From the NCBI GenBank assembly GCA_020310875.1, contig CM035423.1, positions 139,571,748 to 139,635,747 of the forward strand: a DNA stretch of 64,000 nt, in the 5' to 3' direction. The notes beneath the pieces were generated by a model. It saw nothing but the letters and a program-made list of their open reading frames with translations. It was not told where the DNA came from and ran no database searches. A program made the translations under genes and the position numbers. Below are positions 40,027 through 50,938 of the stretch, one piece after another. How positions within the stretch are numbered: position 1 is the first letter of the stretch; the number at the start of each line of letters is the position of its first letter. The stretch is from Ceratopteris richardii (Eukaryota > Streptophyta > Polypodiopsida > Polypodiales > Pteridaceae).

Positions 40027-40760
40027 TTAGAAAGTGAAGCACTCAAGGACTTAGGCAAGGCACACACTCTTGGTCCTTCCAAGAGTACACATGAAGATGA
40101 CCATGCTGTTCTTGTCAAAAACTTTGTGATGCAGAGGAATGATGTTTTCAATGAAGGAGTCAAGGACACAACGGAACTCCCTTCTTTTCCAAAGGTCAGA
40201 GGGATGCAGCAACCAATGGCAGATCAAATACAGAAGACTACCTATGCCGGAGGCCAAATGAATGTGAGAAGCAGGATGTCCCAGCCATTGAAACAAGTGT
40301 GGGTGCGGAAAGGCAAACAGCCTGTTGTGATCAAGCCAACCACACGGGCAACGATTCTTATTAGTAATCAATGACACGACACTAATAAGAAGTCTTTCGA
40401 AAATTCTTCTGCGAAAATGAAGTCTATTTGGGTACCCAAGAAGTCAATGAAGGCTAGCCCACAATCAAGACAAATTTGGGTGCCTAAGGCTTGCTTGCAG
40501 GCTCAAATAGCTACACAGAAACCACATCTTGTACAACATGGTCCACTCACCCTAACATCTGATACCCATTCTTATACACCACACACGAACCCATGAGCAC
40601 GAGTAGAATCACTTGTAAATGGGTCCCTAAAAAGCCTCATTTCCAAGCAGGTACTCTCACCAAGCCCTCCAGAGTCTCCACAAAATCAAGACCAACAGCC
40701 ATTTTGTTTGTTTGGCAGCCCAAAACGTGTAATAAACCCCCCGACCCTCATTTGTAAATT
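40027..40760 (+). pseudogene. Gypsy-3 post-protease tail with WVPK repeats
   Basis: After the TAG at 40024 the frame goes on into a basic tail with repeated QVWVRKGK, SIWVPKKS, QIWVPKAC and CKWVPKKP motifs (about 40290-40650), interrupted by stops at 40372 and 40596. The Trp-Val-Pro-Lys repeat looks like a short binding motif; its role is unknown. Bases 40761-40898 show nothing more. Confidence 0.65.
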
Positions 40761-40898
40761 CATACCCACTTACTAACTACATCACTCATACACTACATCA
40801 TTCCATTTAGCTCTTACGATTATCCATGCCCTAACTCCACACAGGATTACCAAGCACTTGTTGACATACTAACCTCTCACTAAAATCATGGTAATGTT

Positions 40899-42292
40899 GT
40901 GACGGGGACACATGAACGCTTGGTGTCCATTTGCAATGTTATCATCCCTTTGTATATTCTCACAGAACTGGTGACTAGTTTCCCCGATATGGTCGAGGCA
41001 GGAACGAGCTTCCAGGCGGGCACCAGCCCTCAGATTGTGGATATTGAAAGTATTCCTATTGAGGAGGAATTGAAGGAATGTCCAGTGGCATTGAGAGCAT
41101 TACATGCCATACCTGTGCAGAATCCTCCACAGGGGCACACAATGCCAGTCAGCAAAAATTCTCATTGGTTCAGTGACGTGGCAAGACCTTTGAGAGAAGG
41201 CACTTACCTTTGGGAGGCAGAGATAGAGTTCAACGAGCGCTGGGGTAGGTATCACTTCTTCACCAGGGAATTTGAGAGACTGCAGAATAATGAAGGGCTG
41301 AAACCGATATGGAAGAAGGCGGGACTGTACGATTACTTCAAAGCCCAATTGCCGAAGCCCGACTTTCTGAGGTGCTCATATTTGATTAGCACCCTCACTC
41401 CAAGCAAAGAGAAAAAGGGATACATCACTTTTGTCCTCCCATCTCTCACAAGGGGCAATGAGCTGAAATGGTTCAAACTGACAACAACTTGGTGAGGGAA
41501 GCTCTTGACATGAAAGGTATGCATATTCCCACCGAGAAAGAGACTATGGTCCCCGACAACATGAAGAACAGGAATCTGACAAAACTAAAGGATATGGTGG
41601 CAATGACACCTACTATTTCCATTCATCTTCGGATGTGCATGTAGCATTTTGCATTCCCAGTGCAAGAGAGGTTCACAATGCCACCCAAGAAGATATGGTT
41701 CAGTCTATATTTAGCAGATGCCTTCGATTTGACAATCAACATGCCTCACTGGATTATTGACCAAATCCACGTGGCTCATCAACGGTGGTATAAGAAGCAA
41801 AAGTTAGTACTGTATGGATGTTGTGCTCTCACAAGGATTGTGTACAAATGCTTGGCATATGATGTGTCAGTTCAAAGGGCACTCATTTGGACCAGGGTGC
41901 AAGAATTCCAACGTAGACTATCCACTGCAGGGCCTCCGTCCAAGAAAATGAGAGGTGCAGTTCAGATGCCCTGTGCACAGGCCCGTGGTGCAACACTGAC
42001 ACCAGAAACCACCCCATGGCTTCCTAGGCGAGTGCAACCATTCACTATAAGGTTACCAAGGCACAACACAAAAGGCCCGAACCTAGTGTTTCCACCAGTA
42101 CCAACTGACTTAGAGTTCCCTCATGGCTTTACATTGGAAGATCTAACGGATGAGGAGGTGGCCATAATAATCAATGCTACCAATTTAGAAGTGGAAGCAG
42201 AGCAGGCAAGCGGGCAGCAGACAGATACTGTCCAACCCCACCCGGTCCAACCAACGGTAGTCGAAGTGGAGGATGATGAAGGAGAGGAATAA
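40899..42292 (+). pseudogene. Gypsy-3 3' ORF, N-terminal part (unknown function)
   Basis: Two frames, 40899-41495 and 41660-42292, separated by a frame change. Features: HWFSDVARPLREGTYLWEAE, WGRYHFFTREFERL, FLRCSYLISTLTPSKEKKGY, then FTMPPKKIWFSLYLADAFDL, QIHVAHQRWYKKQKLVLYG and a low-complexity acidic end. The pattern of short aromatic-rich helices recalls plant retrotransposon third-ORF proteins of the Athila type, but I cannot confirm this. Equivalent pieces are in Gypsy-2 (one in the inverted segment). No membrane segment is obvious. Confidence 0.6.
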
Positions 42293-42401
42293 GAGGAGGA
42301 ACAAGAAGGACTGTCAGATGAAGAGGAGTATGAATATGAGCAAGAAGTTCTACAGGAACTTGAGGGTTCCCCGACTTATACGAAGCAATTGAAAAAGCTA
42401 T

Positions 42402-44258
42402 ATGACACTATCAACCGAGTTCAAGAACAACACAAACTATCCTTGGCAGCACGGAAAAGCCCTCATGAACCAAATCCTTGAGGAGGAAGATGTGGATGAG
42501 CAATACCGCGCAACCCTTGACATGATATCTGATGCGTTGGCGGTACCTGAGACGGTGCATACAACTCTTGCACACTCAAGAAGATCAGAACGAAGATACA
42601 GCAGACGTTCCCCTCGATCAAGAAAACAAATGAATGTATTAGTGTCAGAACCCCAGGGCACTACATCCACGACCACTGGCACTGCTCATACCATTCTTGA
42701 CACTGAGGAAGCCCACACATCCAGTGCACCCCCATCACCCCCCTTACCCCCTCTCCCTCCAATGACACCACCTTCACCTCCCACTACTAGTGTAACCACT
42801 ACCATCACAGCCCCAGGGTCCACTTCCCATACTGAAGCACAAACCATTAGTCAACCCACACAACCTACACAACCGATCTCCACCTCTCTTGTTTACACTA
42901 CTACTGACTCTGTAATTCTAACTGTAGCCACGGAAAACCTCGTTCCCCCGATCACACTTTCTGGCGGTTCATATTCACAACTACACACACCACTTTACAC
43001 CTTCACCACCATCACCGCACCCACAATTACCATGTTCACAATCATTCCCACGACCGCATCCACTTTTGATCTCATGGACATATCACCCACCTCCGCACCT
43101 CTCCCTCCCCCCATAGATCCACAATCTCCCATTCCCCCACCACCAACTTCACCCTTTTCAAGCACAACATACACGCTCCCATTCCCTTTTCCCTTCCCTT
43201 CTGCATTCAACACCTTTCCTGCATCCACTCCCATTAATAATGTATTTAATAATATGTACCAATGTATGTCTCAACTGCAACAGCATTACAAGCACCTAGA
43301 CGCACAGCATACGAGTCTCTTCAGAAGCCATGAACAACTCCAAGCAAGATTCATTGAATTAGAGAAGGAAAAGTGGCTATTACAACAACAATATACTCAA
43401 TTGCAAGCACAACATGATCAATTAGTCGCCAATCCACCCCAGTCAGATACTGAAGAAAAACAACAACTAGACGACATGTTACATGCTCAGATCACAGACA
43501 ATCTCAAGCTTCGACGCAATCTCGCCTTATTACGGAAGCACATGTCCACAACACTCGAGGATAATAAGAGACTGCAGAAACAGAACGAAGAAAACTTGGA
43601 AGCAGCAATGGAGGGTTCACCACAGGAAATCGACCCAGAGAATTTCAAGGCTATCCCATCTGGAAGTATGCAAATCATCTTGGAAACCCACGCCGACCTC
43701 CTGAAAGCCCACGCAGCATTAGAAAGAGAAAGAGATGATCTACTAAAGCAACTGGCAACTCAACAGGAGTCACCCAGCAAGGTCACAACAGCAGTCGACA
43801 CTTCAGAAGAAGTCACAGAACTCAGAGCAGAACTAGAAGTACTACGAAGTAAAGTTCTTCAATACGAACGTCAACCCTCTCCCCTGGCGGAACCGGAACC
43901 TGAAGACTTAGTGCCAATTCAAGTGGAGGAGATCTTTGAAGACCCCTATGTTCCCATGCCAACACCCGACAGTAAGCAAATAGAAGAAGGAATGGACACG
44001 ATCGAGATCGAAGCGCCTGAATGGATGCAAAGGTTGGAGAAGGTTGCTACAACCCATGATGAGAGAGTTGCAGTTCAGATAGCGTCTATGTCACGATTGG
44101 AAGAAGTCGTCATAAAATTGGATTACTTTAGAAACCTCTCCCATCATAGGTGGATAGGCACATCCGATCATCTGTATGTTCCATTCTGTGTATTAATGGC
44201 AGATTACAATGTTGAAATCAAGCAACGCACAACAAAAGAACCAACCTCGACGACATAG
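42402..44258 (+). CDS. Gypsy-3 3' ORF, proline/threonine-rich and coiled-coil part
   Basis: A 618-codon frame without stops, the longest unbroken frame of Gypsy-3 after gag. Residues about 100-285 are a Ser/Thr/Pro-rich, probably disordered, region (LPPLPPMTPPSPPTTSVTTT). Residues about 290-490 form a long Gln/Leu/Glu coiled coil (QLQQHYKHLDAQHTSLFRSH; LEKEKWLLQQQYTQLQAQHD; HADLLKAHAALERERDDLLK). An acidic segment follows. Gypsy-2 has a coiled coil in the same relative place. It could serve multimerisation or scaffold a particle; function is not known. The start codon used is uncertain because coding continues upstream in other frames. Confidence 0.65.
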   Translation: MTLSTEFKNNTNYPWQHGKALMNQILEEEDVDEQYRATLDMISDALAVPETVHTTLAHSRRSERRYSRRSPRSRKQMNVLVSEPQGTTSTTTGTAHTILDTEEAHTSSAPPSPPLPPLPPMTPPSPPTTSVTTTITAPGSTSHTEAQTISQPTQPTQPISTSLVYTTTDSVILTVATENLVPPITLSGGSYSQLHTPLYTFTTITAPTITMFTIIPTTASTFDLMDISPTSAPLPPPIDPQSPIPPPPTSPFSSTTYTLPFPFPFPSAFNTFPASTPINNVFNNMYQCMSQLQQHYKHLDAQHTSLFRSHEQLQARFIELEKEKWLLQQQYTQLQAQHDQLVANPPQSDTEEKQQLDDMLHAQITDNLKLRRNLALLRKHMSTTLEDNKRLQKQNEENLEAAMEGSPQEIDPENFKAIPSGSMQIILETHADLLKAHAALERERDDLLKQLATQQESPSKVTTAVDTSEEVTELRAELEVLRSKVLQYERQPSPLAEPEPEDLVPIQVEEIFEDPYVPMPTPDSKQIEEGMDTIEIEAPEWMQRLEKVATTHDERVAVQIASMSRLEEVVIKLDYFRNLSHHRWIGTSDHLYVPFCVLMADYNVEIKQRTTKEPTSTT

Positions 44259-45067
44259 TTTGCACCGGATGACATCCCGGCAAGTGCCAAGCAGGGGAAT
44301 ATACATCAACCTACTTGGAGGATCCGCCTGCTTGAAACCTAACCTAAGATGGTACACACGTGGAATAACATGCCTCTATATATCAAGTACAATCCCTGCT
44401 ACTGCCCTGTCTTTCGAAGAAGGTCTTGGCCGGAGTACACCAAAACAATTTTGACGGTTAAAGGATGTGAAAAGTGGTTAAATTATGTGTACCTAGCACC
44501 TCCTAATGGCCAACCCACAGTCAACTACATGATTTCAACCATCCGACACTGGCAGTCAGGTTCAAGAATGTCCTAGATGTCATGGCACAGATGTGCCTCA
44601 AAATTTTTGAGCTCATGCTGGTTACATTCAGGACATTTAGGAATATCAAAGAACCTCATCTTTCGGCTATTGGATTTAATGAAGGGAATCAGGACCTCGT
44701 CTATGATATGAGCACCACACCATCCATTAACGTCGTATACGCGTGGCATGCTCGGATAAATTATCTACCTGCTTGCTTCAAACAGACGTTTGAAGAAATG
44801 TTCATCACCGGGTTCTGGGAATATCATTCTGAGATATTCATTCTGAGACCATCTCATCTATTACAGTTATTTGCAGTGGAGCAAGCCCTACATTCAAAAA
44901 AGCTACGTATACCACATCCAGAAGTTCCAGGGCCAGTAGACTGGGATGCCCTACTCACTGATTTGGCCAAAGGGTTGAGAATCGAAGAACATCATTTAGC
45001 TACCGACGCTGTGGAGTACTACATCCAACAACCCACTCAACAAGGGTCTGTCAGAGACGACAGATGC
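44259..45067 (+). pseudogene. Gypsy-3 3' ORF, conserved C-terminal domain
   Basis: Pieces 44349-44576 and 44582-45103 carry YIKYNPCYCPVFRRRSW, KWLNYVYLAP, YMISTIRHW, then MAQMCLKIFELMLVTFRTFR, IGFNEGNQDLVYDMSTTPS and TFEEMFITGFWEYHSEIF, matching the end of the Gypsy-2 3' ORF (18.9-19.45 kb). A frame change at about 44575 splits it. The frame runs into the polypurine tract and the first bases of the LTR. Confidence 0.7.
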
Positions 45068-45082
45068 GAGAGAGGGGGGGGG
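45068..45082 (+). other. Polypurine tract of Gypsy-3
   Basis: GAGAGAGGGGGGGGG directly before the 3' LTR. Confidence 0.88.
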
Positions 45083-45774
45083 TGTTGGCAGTCAAGGAAC
45101 TGAAGGACTCACAAGACAAGGAAGTCAACGAAGGGAGTCGGAGCGACGAGAAGGTACAAGCAGACAAAGTAGTCAAAGAAGATCTGGCAAGTAGGCCATC
45201 TAAATTTTCCATGCATCAAAGAGGTGGGCACACAAGAAGAAGGAGCAAGTAGGGAGCTACAGGAAATGTATGTCAAAACGTTAGAAGAAATCCCTACAAA
45301 AATAGTGATTTTCATCACTAAAAACCATTGTAAATACCATTTCATATTTTTGTAGCTCCATTTTGTGCAAGCCAAGGAGTCCTTGAGCTTGAGGAGCTTT
45401 AGAAGTACCTACCTATCAGTTTTCACATTTTTTAGACTACGTTTGAACCTCCAAATAGGCCAGAGAACCTAATTTTTAACTAAGCCAGACACTAGGTATG
45501 GACAAGACCAAAAACTATAAATAGAGCTAGAGAGCTCATTTTTGAGGTTAGCTTGTAATAGAATTGAACTTGTATGAGCATTTTGGAAGTAATCTAAAAG
45601 AACTCCATTGTCTCCGTCTTTGTTCTTGTCGTGTGTGCGCGTGTGTGTATGTGTGTGCATGTTTGTGTGCTTCTCACTCACGCACTTGTGCCTTCACTTG
45701 CTCGAGGTCATCATACCATCCTCACGTCTTCCCAGATTGACATTAAAGGAGGTGCTACTCATCACTGAGCTACA
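45083..45774 (+). repeat. 3' LTR of Gypsy-3
   Basis: 692 bp, paired with 29407-30065. It retains the TATA box lost from the 5' LTR. Other differences are a few substitutions and small indels, such as one fewer GT pair in the microsatellite. Confidence 0.95.
45516..45523 (+). promoter_or_regulatory. TATA box of the Gypsy-3 LTR
   Basis: TATAAATA followed by GAGCTAGAGAGCTC, a strong plant TATA context. It is present only in this 3' copy; the 5' LTR has a deletion here. Confidence 0.7.
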
Positions 45775-45779
45775 ATGAA
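45775..45779. repeat. 3' target site duplication of Gypsy-3 (ATGAA)
   Basis: Exact copy of 29402-29406. Confidence 0.95.
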
Positions 45780-45889
45780 GTTTCACCATAATTTAGATTC
45801 TCAATTGATAGTGTAGTTGTAAACATTATCTCAGATAATAACTAGTAAAAACTAATGTGTATAAATAGATAAAGATGAAGGATAAAGAG
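45780..45889. other. Continuation of the Gypsy-3 target
   Basis: The decayed frame at 28.66-29.4 kb resumes for about 20 codons with one stop, then AT-rich sequence. Confidence 0.35.
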
Positions 45890-46545
45890 AAACATGAATA
45901 TTTTCTCCATTTAAGTGATTAAAAAATCTAGATATAGCGTTTGAGGGTAGAAATATTTGAGAATGGAAGGTTTGGAGGTGATAAAGACACAAACAAGTCA
46001 AGCAATAAGGGCCACTAGAGGTTCTTTGATTTCCCTAATCGCTTGAATTGGTTGTGCCTTTTTCTTCTAAAAGAACAACTTTTATGGATCATATACTATA
46101 GATAAGAGGAAAATAGACAAACATATAACATTTGAGGGAAGAAGAATATCTGAATGGAAAATCACGGATACAAGGCATGATGAATTCAAGTGAATATGGC
46201 CATCAAAAGGTCTCCAATTGCTTTATTTGCTTGAATTGGTCATATCCTTTTTGTTTACCAAACGAAATTATACAGACCACATACTATGATCGAAAGAAAA
46301 ATAGATGAAGATAAAGCATTTGAGGTAAGAAGCACATCGTAATGATAAATCCTGCATGTGATACGAGACATGACCGATTCAAGCGATTAGGGCCATCAAA
46401 AGCTCTTGGATTTCTCTATTCCCTTGATTGGTCATGCCTTTTTGCTTTAAAGAATATTAGTTTATACAGGCCACAAACTATAGATTAGAGATAAACAAAT
46501 CAAGATATAGAATTTGAGGGAAGAAATAAATGGTAAACCCCTTAA
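45890..46545. repeat. Tandem repeats of about 190 bp
   Basis: A unit containing ATTTGAGG(G/T)AAGAA, AAGC(A/G)ATTAGGGCCA, a GGTCATGCCTTTTTG-type stretch and ACATACTATAGAT recurs with starts of TTGAGG at 45941, 46132, 46320 and 46513, i.e. periods of 191, 188 and 193 bp. About 3.4 diverged copies are visible. There is no coding frame. The length is close to one nucleosome repeat, as in plant satellites. Confidence 0.8.
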
Positions 46546-46858
46546 CATACGAATTGATCTCATTAATGGTAGGCACACCACAAAACCTTCCTCTATTTGG
46601 GAAAAATCTATCATCAACATTTAGAAGTTGAAACAATGATTTTTATCTAGAAAAAAATATACCATCTTTAGGATCAAGATAGAATGGCATCATTCTTAAA
46701 TACATCATCCTTTGAATACAATGCTTTGAAGCATTCCTGCTGTAAAATAAATTGTATTCACAACATAATAGAGCAAAAATATATTGACAATGATGTCAGA
46801 GATTTCAACATTGAAATCTCTCAACATCTTGCCGTCTTTGGGCCTTATGTCAAGAAGG
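46546..46858. other. AT-rich spacer before Copia-B
   Basis: No recognisable feature. An open frame (46684-46911) runs into the LTR and is not convincing as a gene. Confidence 0.5.
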
Positions 46859-47087
46859 TGTTGATATACTTAGGTAGTGATATGTTTGAACACACTAGGA
46901 CCACCGCATAACTTTTTTCCCTCTTTAGGAGGTTTTTCCCCTGACTTGTATATACGCCTATAGCCCTAATGGGTCACTTATCTTTGTACATTGTAGTGGT
47001 AATACATTTAGTATTGTGTGTTGTGCTTCATTCTTCTTCTTCTTCCTTATGTTGTTTACGTGCTTTTGTAGACCTCAAACTCCAACA
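46859..47087 (+). repeat. 5' LTR of Copia-B
   Basis: 229 bp, TGTTGATATA to CTCCAACA, same length as 25737-25965. TATATACGCC lies near the middle. The matching 3' LTR of this copy is not present in the window. Confidence 0.9.
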
Positions 47088-47089
47088 AT

Positions 47090-47101
47090 TGGTATTAGAG
47101 C
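47090..47101 (+). other. Primer-binding site of Copia-B
   Basis: TGGTATTAGAGC, one base from the usual TGGTATCAGAGC, two bases after the LTR. Confidence 0.85.
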
Positions 47102-47359
47102 AGGTTGCCACTTCATTTAGAACATCATCGATACCCCTCCAATCACAGTCTCAAAATTGCACGAACTTTCGGCCTCCGAATCCACTATCACAGTGCTTGT
47201 GTAGGCAATTTTGTCTTTTTGTGCCAAACATATATACACATTTTGATTTGCCAGTGTAGGCATCTCAAAGTTTGCAATAGGTCTACCAGAACTCGATAGG
47301 GTAGTTTTGTTCAATTTTTTGAGATATAGTCATTTTTTTGCATCAAGGTATTTTAGTGA

Positions 47360-48292
47360 GTGGCCATGGCTAAAAGTAGTGATGTATTTTGTATGTTGGT
47401 TATTGAGGATAATTTGGATAGTACCAATTACCCATTATGGCCTTATATGATGCATCATGTATTGGTTGCAAAAGGACAATGGAATATTGTGCACGGTGTT
47501 GAAAAACGTCCAATTACACCTGCAAACATAGTTGTTGAGGGTGATGTAGATGGCATTGAAGATGGTGATATTCTTCATGCTCCTGTTCATGTTGCAGTTC
47601 CTGCTACACCTACTACATATCAAATTTCTTGGGATGGTAGATATGCTCAAGCACATGCATGCATAGCCTTGTCTGTCAAACGTGCTATTATACCTCACAT
47701 TCGTTCTTGCAGAATAGCTAAGAATGCTTGGGATACACTCACTACTTTATACCAAGCAAGGAATGAGGCTCGTGTTTCTTACCTCCAAAACCAATTGGGG
47801 AGTGAGAACATGAATGAAGGAGATTCCATGGACAATTTTCTAACAAAAATCAAAGATTTGAAGGAGCATTTGATTTCTGCTGATGAAGTCTTACCTGACA
47901 ATTCACTTGAGTAAATTGTTTTGAATGGTCTTCACAATTCATATCAGAGTTTTTCTTCTACTCTTCATTTGATGATGAAAGGCAATCCAAATGCCTTAAC
48001 ATTTGAGGAGTTAGTCTCTGTTCTATTGTAGGAAGATCAGTCCAGGTAGAATAGGCCCATTATGCATGTTGTAGTTCAAGCTTTCTTGGCTAGTCAGAAG
48101 GGCAAAGATAAATGGAGCTCTTCTACTAGTAATTAAAAATGTGCTAATTACGCACAATCAAAGAAGGATTATAGAGACAAGAAGAAAGCAAAAAAGTAGA
48201 AATACTTTTGCAAATACTGTGAAGGAAATGATCATATCATAAAGAGTTTTCCAAAACTGGCTGCTAAAGAGGCAAGGAAGAAAGAGGCTGGA
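47360..48292 (+). pseudogene. Copia-B gag
   Basis: The start region MAKSSDVFCMLVIEDNLDST and NYPLWPYMMHHVL is followed by a UBN2-type gag (AWDTLTTLYQARNEARVSYL; MDNFLTKIKDLKEHL) to a TAA at 47912. The same frame continues (NGLHNSYQSF; LTFEELVSVLL) with several more stops. A knuckle relic CKYCEGNDHIIKSF (about 48215) has lost its last Cys. The leader 47102-47359 shows nothing else. Clearly decayed. Confidence 0.88.
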
Positions 48293-48931
48293 ATGGTTGT
48301 TATAGAGACCTCTACACCCAAAATAGAGTCTGCTAATCTTGTGCAAAATGAAGAATGGGCATTTACCACTGTTTATAGTTATGAACGATCTTCTCATGAA
48401 CAGTCTATGTTTGCAGTAGGCTCAAATGTTCGGTACTTTGAAAGTGGGGCAGCCAAACATATTACCTTGCAACGTAGTTTCTTCACTTCACTCGAGCCTA
48501 CCCCTATAAGGAATACTATCCCATGTGCCCAAAACTCTTCTTATTCTGTCATGGGAGTTAGCTAGAGATCAAGAAGAATCTGTTATCAATCTTAGCTTTA
48601 GTCAAGATTGTATTGGTTGTGAAATTTGTTGATGAAAGATGTACAGTTCATGATCTATCAAATGGTGATGTCATTATTGCTTCTGGAATTTTATGTCATG
48701 GGCTGTATAAGCTCATAGACTACGAAAAATTTGTGAATAATTCAGCATGTGTAGTACATGATTATCAGGCTTTATCAGATGCAAAGCTTTGGCATGCACA
48801 CTTTGGTCATTTGAATTTTTGCTACTTTGCTATGCCTGCAAAAATCTAAAATGGTGTCCTCTTTGCCCAAACTTGAGGCACCTATTAAACATGTCTGTGA
48901 AGATTGTGTTTTGGGCAAAATGTAGTGTTCC
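48293..48931 (+). pseudogene. Copia-B protease and GAG-pre-integrase
   Basis: FESGAAKHITLQ occupies the protease active site; the expected DSG is changed to ESG. Then TIPCAQNSSYSVMGVS, a stop, VVKFVDERCTVHDLSNGDVI and WHAHFGHLNF, and the HVCEDC module, split by stops and a frame change. It matches the minus-strand relic at 7046-7500 and 471-400. Confidence 0.85.
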
Positions 48932-49509
48932 TTGTTCCCAAAAGATGGTTCAGTTCAAGCTACTCAAAAATTGCAGCTTGTTCACAATGATGTTTGTGGT
49001 CCTATGTTGACATCATCTTTTGGAAACTTTCTTTACTTCGTGACTTTCATTGATGATTTTTCAAGGGAAGCATGGGTATATCCATTCAAAGCAAAGTATG
49101 AAGTGTTTATGTGCTTCAAAAAATTTTTGGTTTCGGTTGAAAATATGTCAACCTGTAAAATGGGCACCCTCCATTCTGATCGAGGGGGGGAATATATGTC
49201 TTCTAACTTTAATGCATTTTTGGCACAACATGGGATAAAACATTAGTGTATAATGTCATATACACCTAAACAAAATGGAGTTGCTAAACATAAGAACAGG
49301 TCACTCATGGAGATGGAGAGGTGTATGGTCAAGAGTGAGGCTTTACTACATAGTTTCTGGCTTGAGGTTGTCATGTGTGAAACATATGTACTTAACAGAT
49401 GTCCCACTAAGCCATTGCAGACTATTACTCCATACGAGGCTTGGCATGGTTGTAATCCATCTGTTGCTCACCTGCATGTTTTTGGTTGTCTGGCATAGCA
49501 TTAGGGCCT
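48932..49509 (+). pseudogene. Copia-B integrase core
   Basis: LVHNDVCGPM, FVTFIDDFSREAWVYPF, TLHSDRGGEYMSS, a TAG at 49244, then SYTPKQNGVAKHKNRSLMEM (the catalytic Glu of the usual QNGVAE is replaced by Lys), WHGCNPSVAHLHVFGCLA, and a stop. The core is recognisable, but the lost Glu and the stops make it inactive. Confidence 0.88.
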
Positions 49510-50938
49510 CAACAACATATGAGATTGGATGATAAAGTAATGAAATGTATTTTTTGTTGGATATAGCTCTAAAAGCAAAGACCATTGTCTATATCATCCA
49601 TAGACTACACACATTTTAGTTAGTCGTGATGTTGTTTTTGTGGAAAATGTTGTTCAACCATTACTTTCATGTACTAAGGAGACCATCTGTTAGCTCCAAA
49701 CATATGTATGATACTTTGCTTCCTCTTTTTACAGGTGGATAGTTTGGTGTTAGTCAAAATGAGGTGATTTCTTAGCCATTATAAGTTTCATTGGATGATG
49801 AAGATCATTCCATTTTTTATGCAGATTTACATAATGCATTTGTTGATAAGAGAGATAATATTAAGGAGGCAAGAGCTATGCCAAAATGGCTAGTGCAGAC
49901 TTTGCATGACAGCAAATTAGATGCACCTCAGTCATATCACACTCATTCTGGCTCTCATAGTGCTTCTTTTGGATCAGATTGCTATGGTATGGATACCTCT
50001 AGTCTTTGTGATGAGAATGAGCCTATTCTGTTTGATGAAGCGCAAAATTCTAAAATTTTGATGGTTGTTATGCAATCAAAATATGATGCTATCATGAAAA
50101 ATGGTGCCTGGTCTTTATATGACTTTCCTACTAGCAAGAAGGCCATTGGCACTAAGTGGATATACAATTTGAAGCATAAGCCTGATGGAACAGTTGACAC
50201 ATATAAGGCTATGCTTGTTGCAAAGGGTTATGCTCAGGAAAGAGCCATTGATTTTGATGAAACCTTTACTATTCATAGCATATGTGCACTTGCAGTTCAT
50301 CATGGTTGGAATGTACATCAGTTGGACATTAAAACTGCCATGGTGACTTGCATGAAGAAGTGTATGTTTTTGAGCCCTATGGCTTTGTGTAGAAAGGGCA
50401 TGAAAACAAAGTGTGCAAGTTGAAAAAGGCATTATATGCTTTGAAGCAAGCACCATGTGCTTGGTATGAAAAAATGCATGCCTACCTGATTTCACATGGT
50501 TTTGAGAATAGTCCAACTCAGAGCACCTTATGTGTTAAGTATGCAAATGATGTGCTTCTGATCATTGTTGTGTATGTTGATAGCATGCTGCTCACTGGTC
50601 CTCATGACAAGAATATCACTGATTTTAATGCTGATCTGCATGTCTCATTTGAGATGAGAGATCTGGGGCATTTGCATCCTTATTTGGGCATTCAGTTTAT
50701 GCAAGTTGATGGTAGAATAGATTTGTGTCAAACCAAATATATTGAAACATTATTGCAACATCTTGGCCTTGAAGACTACAAACCTATTGCCACTCCTATG
50801 GATAGATGTTTATGATTGAGTCTACATGATTTTGTTCTCTATCAATGGGCTGTTGGATGCTTGATTTACTTATGCATTACTCCACTAGATATTAAGTTTG
50901 TTGTCTCATAGATGAACAAGTTTATGCATTGCCCAATA
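49510..50938 (+). pseudogene. Copia-B reverse transcriptase, N-terminal two-thirds (outer part of left IR arm)
   Basis: From a YEIGWMIK-like linker through KAIGTKWIYNLKHKPDG, VHQLDIKTA, then LKKALYALKQAPCAWYEKMH and VVYVDSMLLTG, where the catalytic YVDD is changed to YVDS. It continues to ETLLQHLGLEDYKPIATPMD and stops at an MHCP-like segment at about 50938. There the sequence flips to antisense RNase H. Several stops and frame changes are present. Confidence 0.85.

Larger units (their letters stand above)
29407..45774 (+). mobile_element. Gypsy-3: complete 16.4 kb Gypsy element, now broken
   Basis: LTRs 29407-30065 and 45083-45774, an exact ATGAA duplication, a TGGTGCCGTTGCCGGGGA primer site and a polypurine tract define both ends. 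Order inside: palindrome-rich leader, gag with three knuckles, PR1, RT, RNase H (mostly deleted), doubled H2C2, integrase, PR2, WVPK tail and a very long 3' ORF. Stops and frameshifts in nearly every part make it defective. By primer site and RT it is closest to the Tat/Athila group (inference). Confidence 0.95.

Noticed and set aside
42995..43234. Glycine-rich antisense frame
   Set aside because: It is the reverse complement of the Pro/Thr-rich 3' ORF; the composition alone creates the open frame.
46684..46911. 75-codon gene before Copia-B
   Set aside because: The frame overlaps the start of the LTR, has no recognisable features and lies in AT-rich sequence where such frames are expected.
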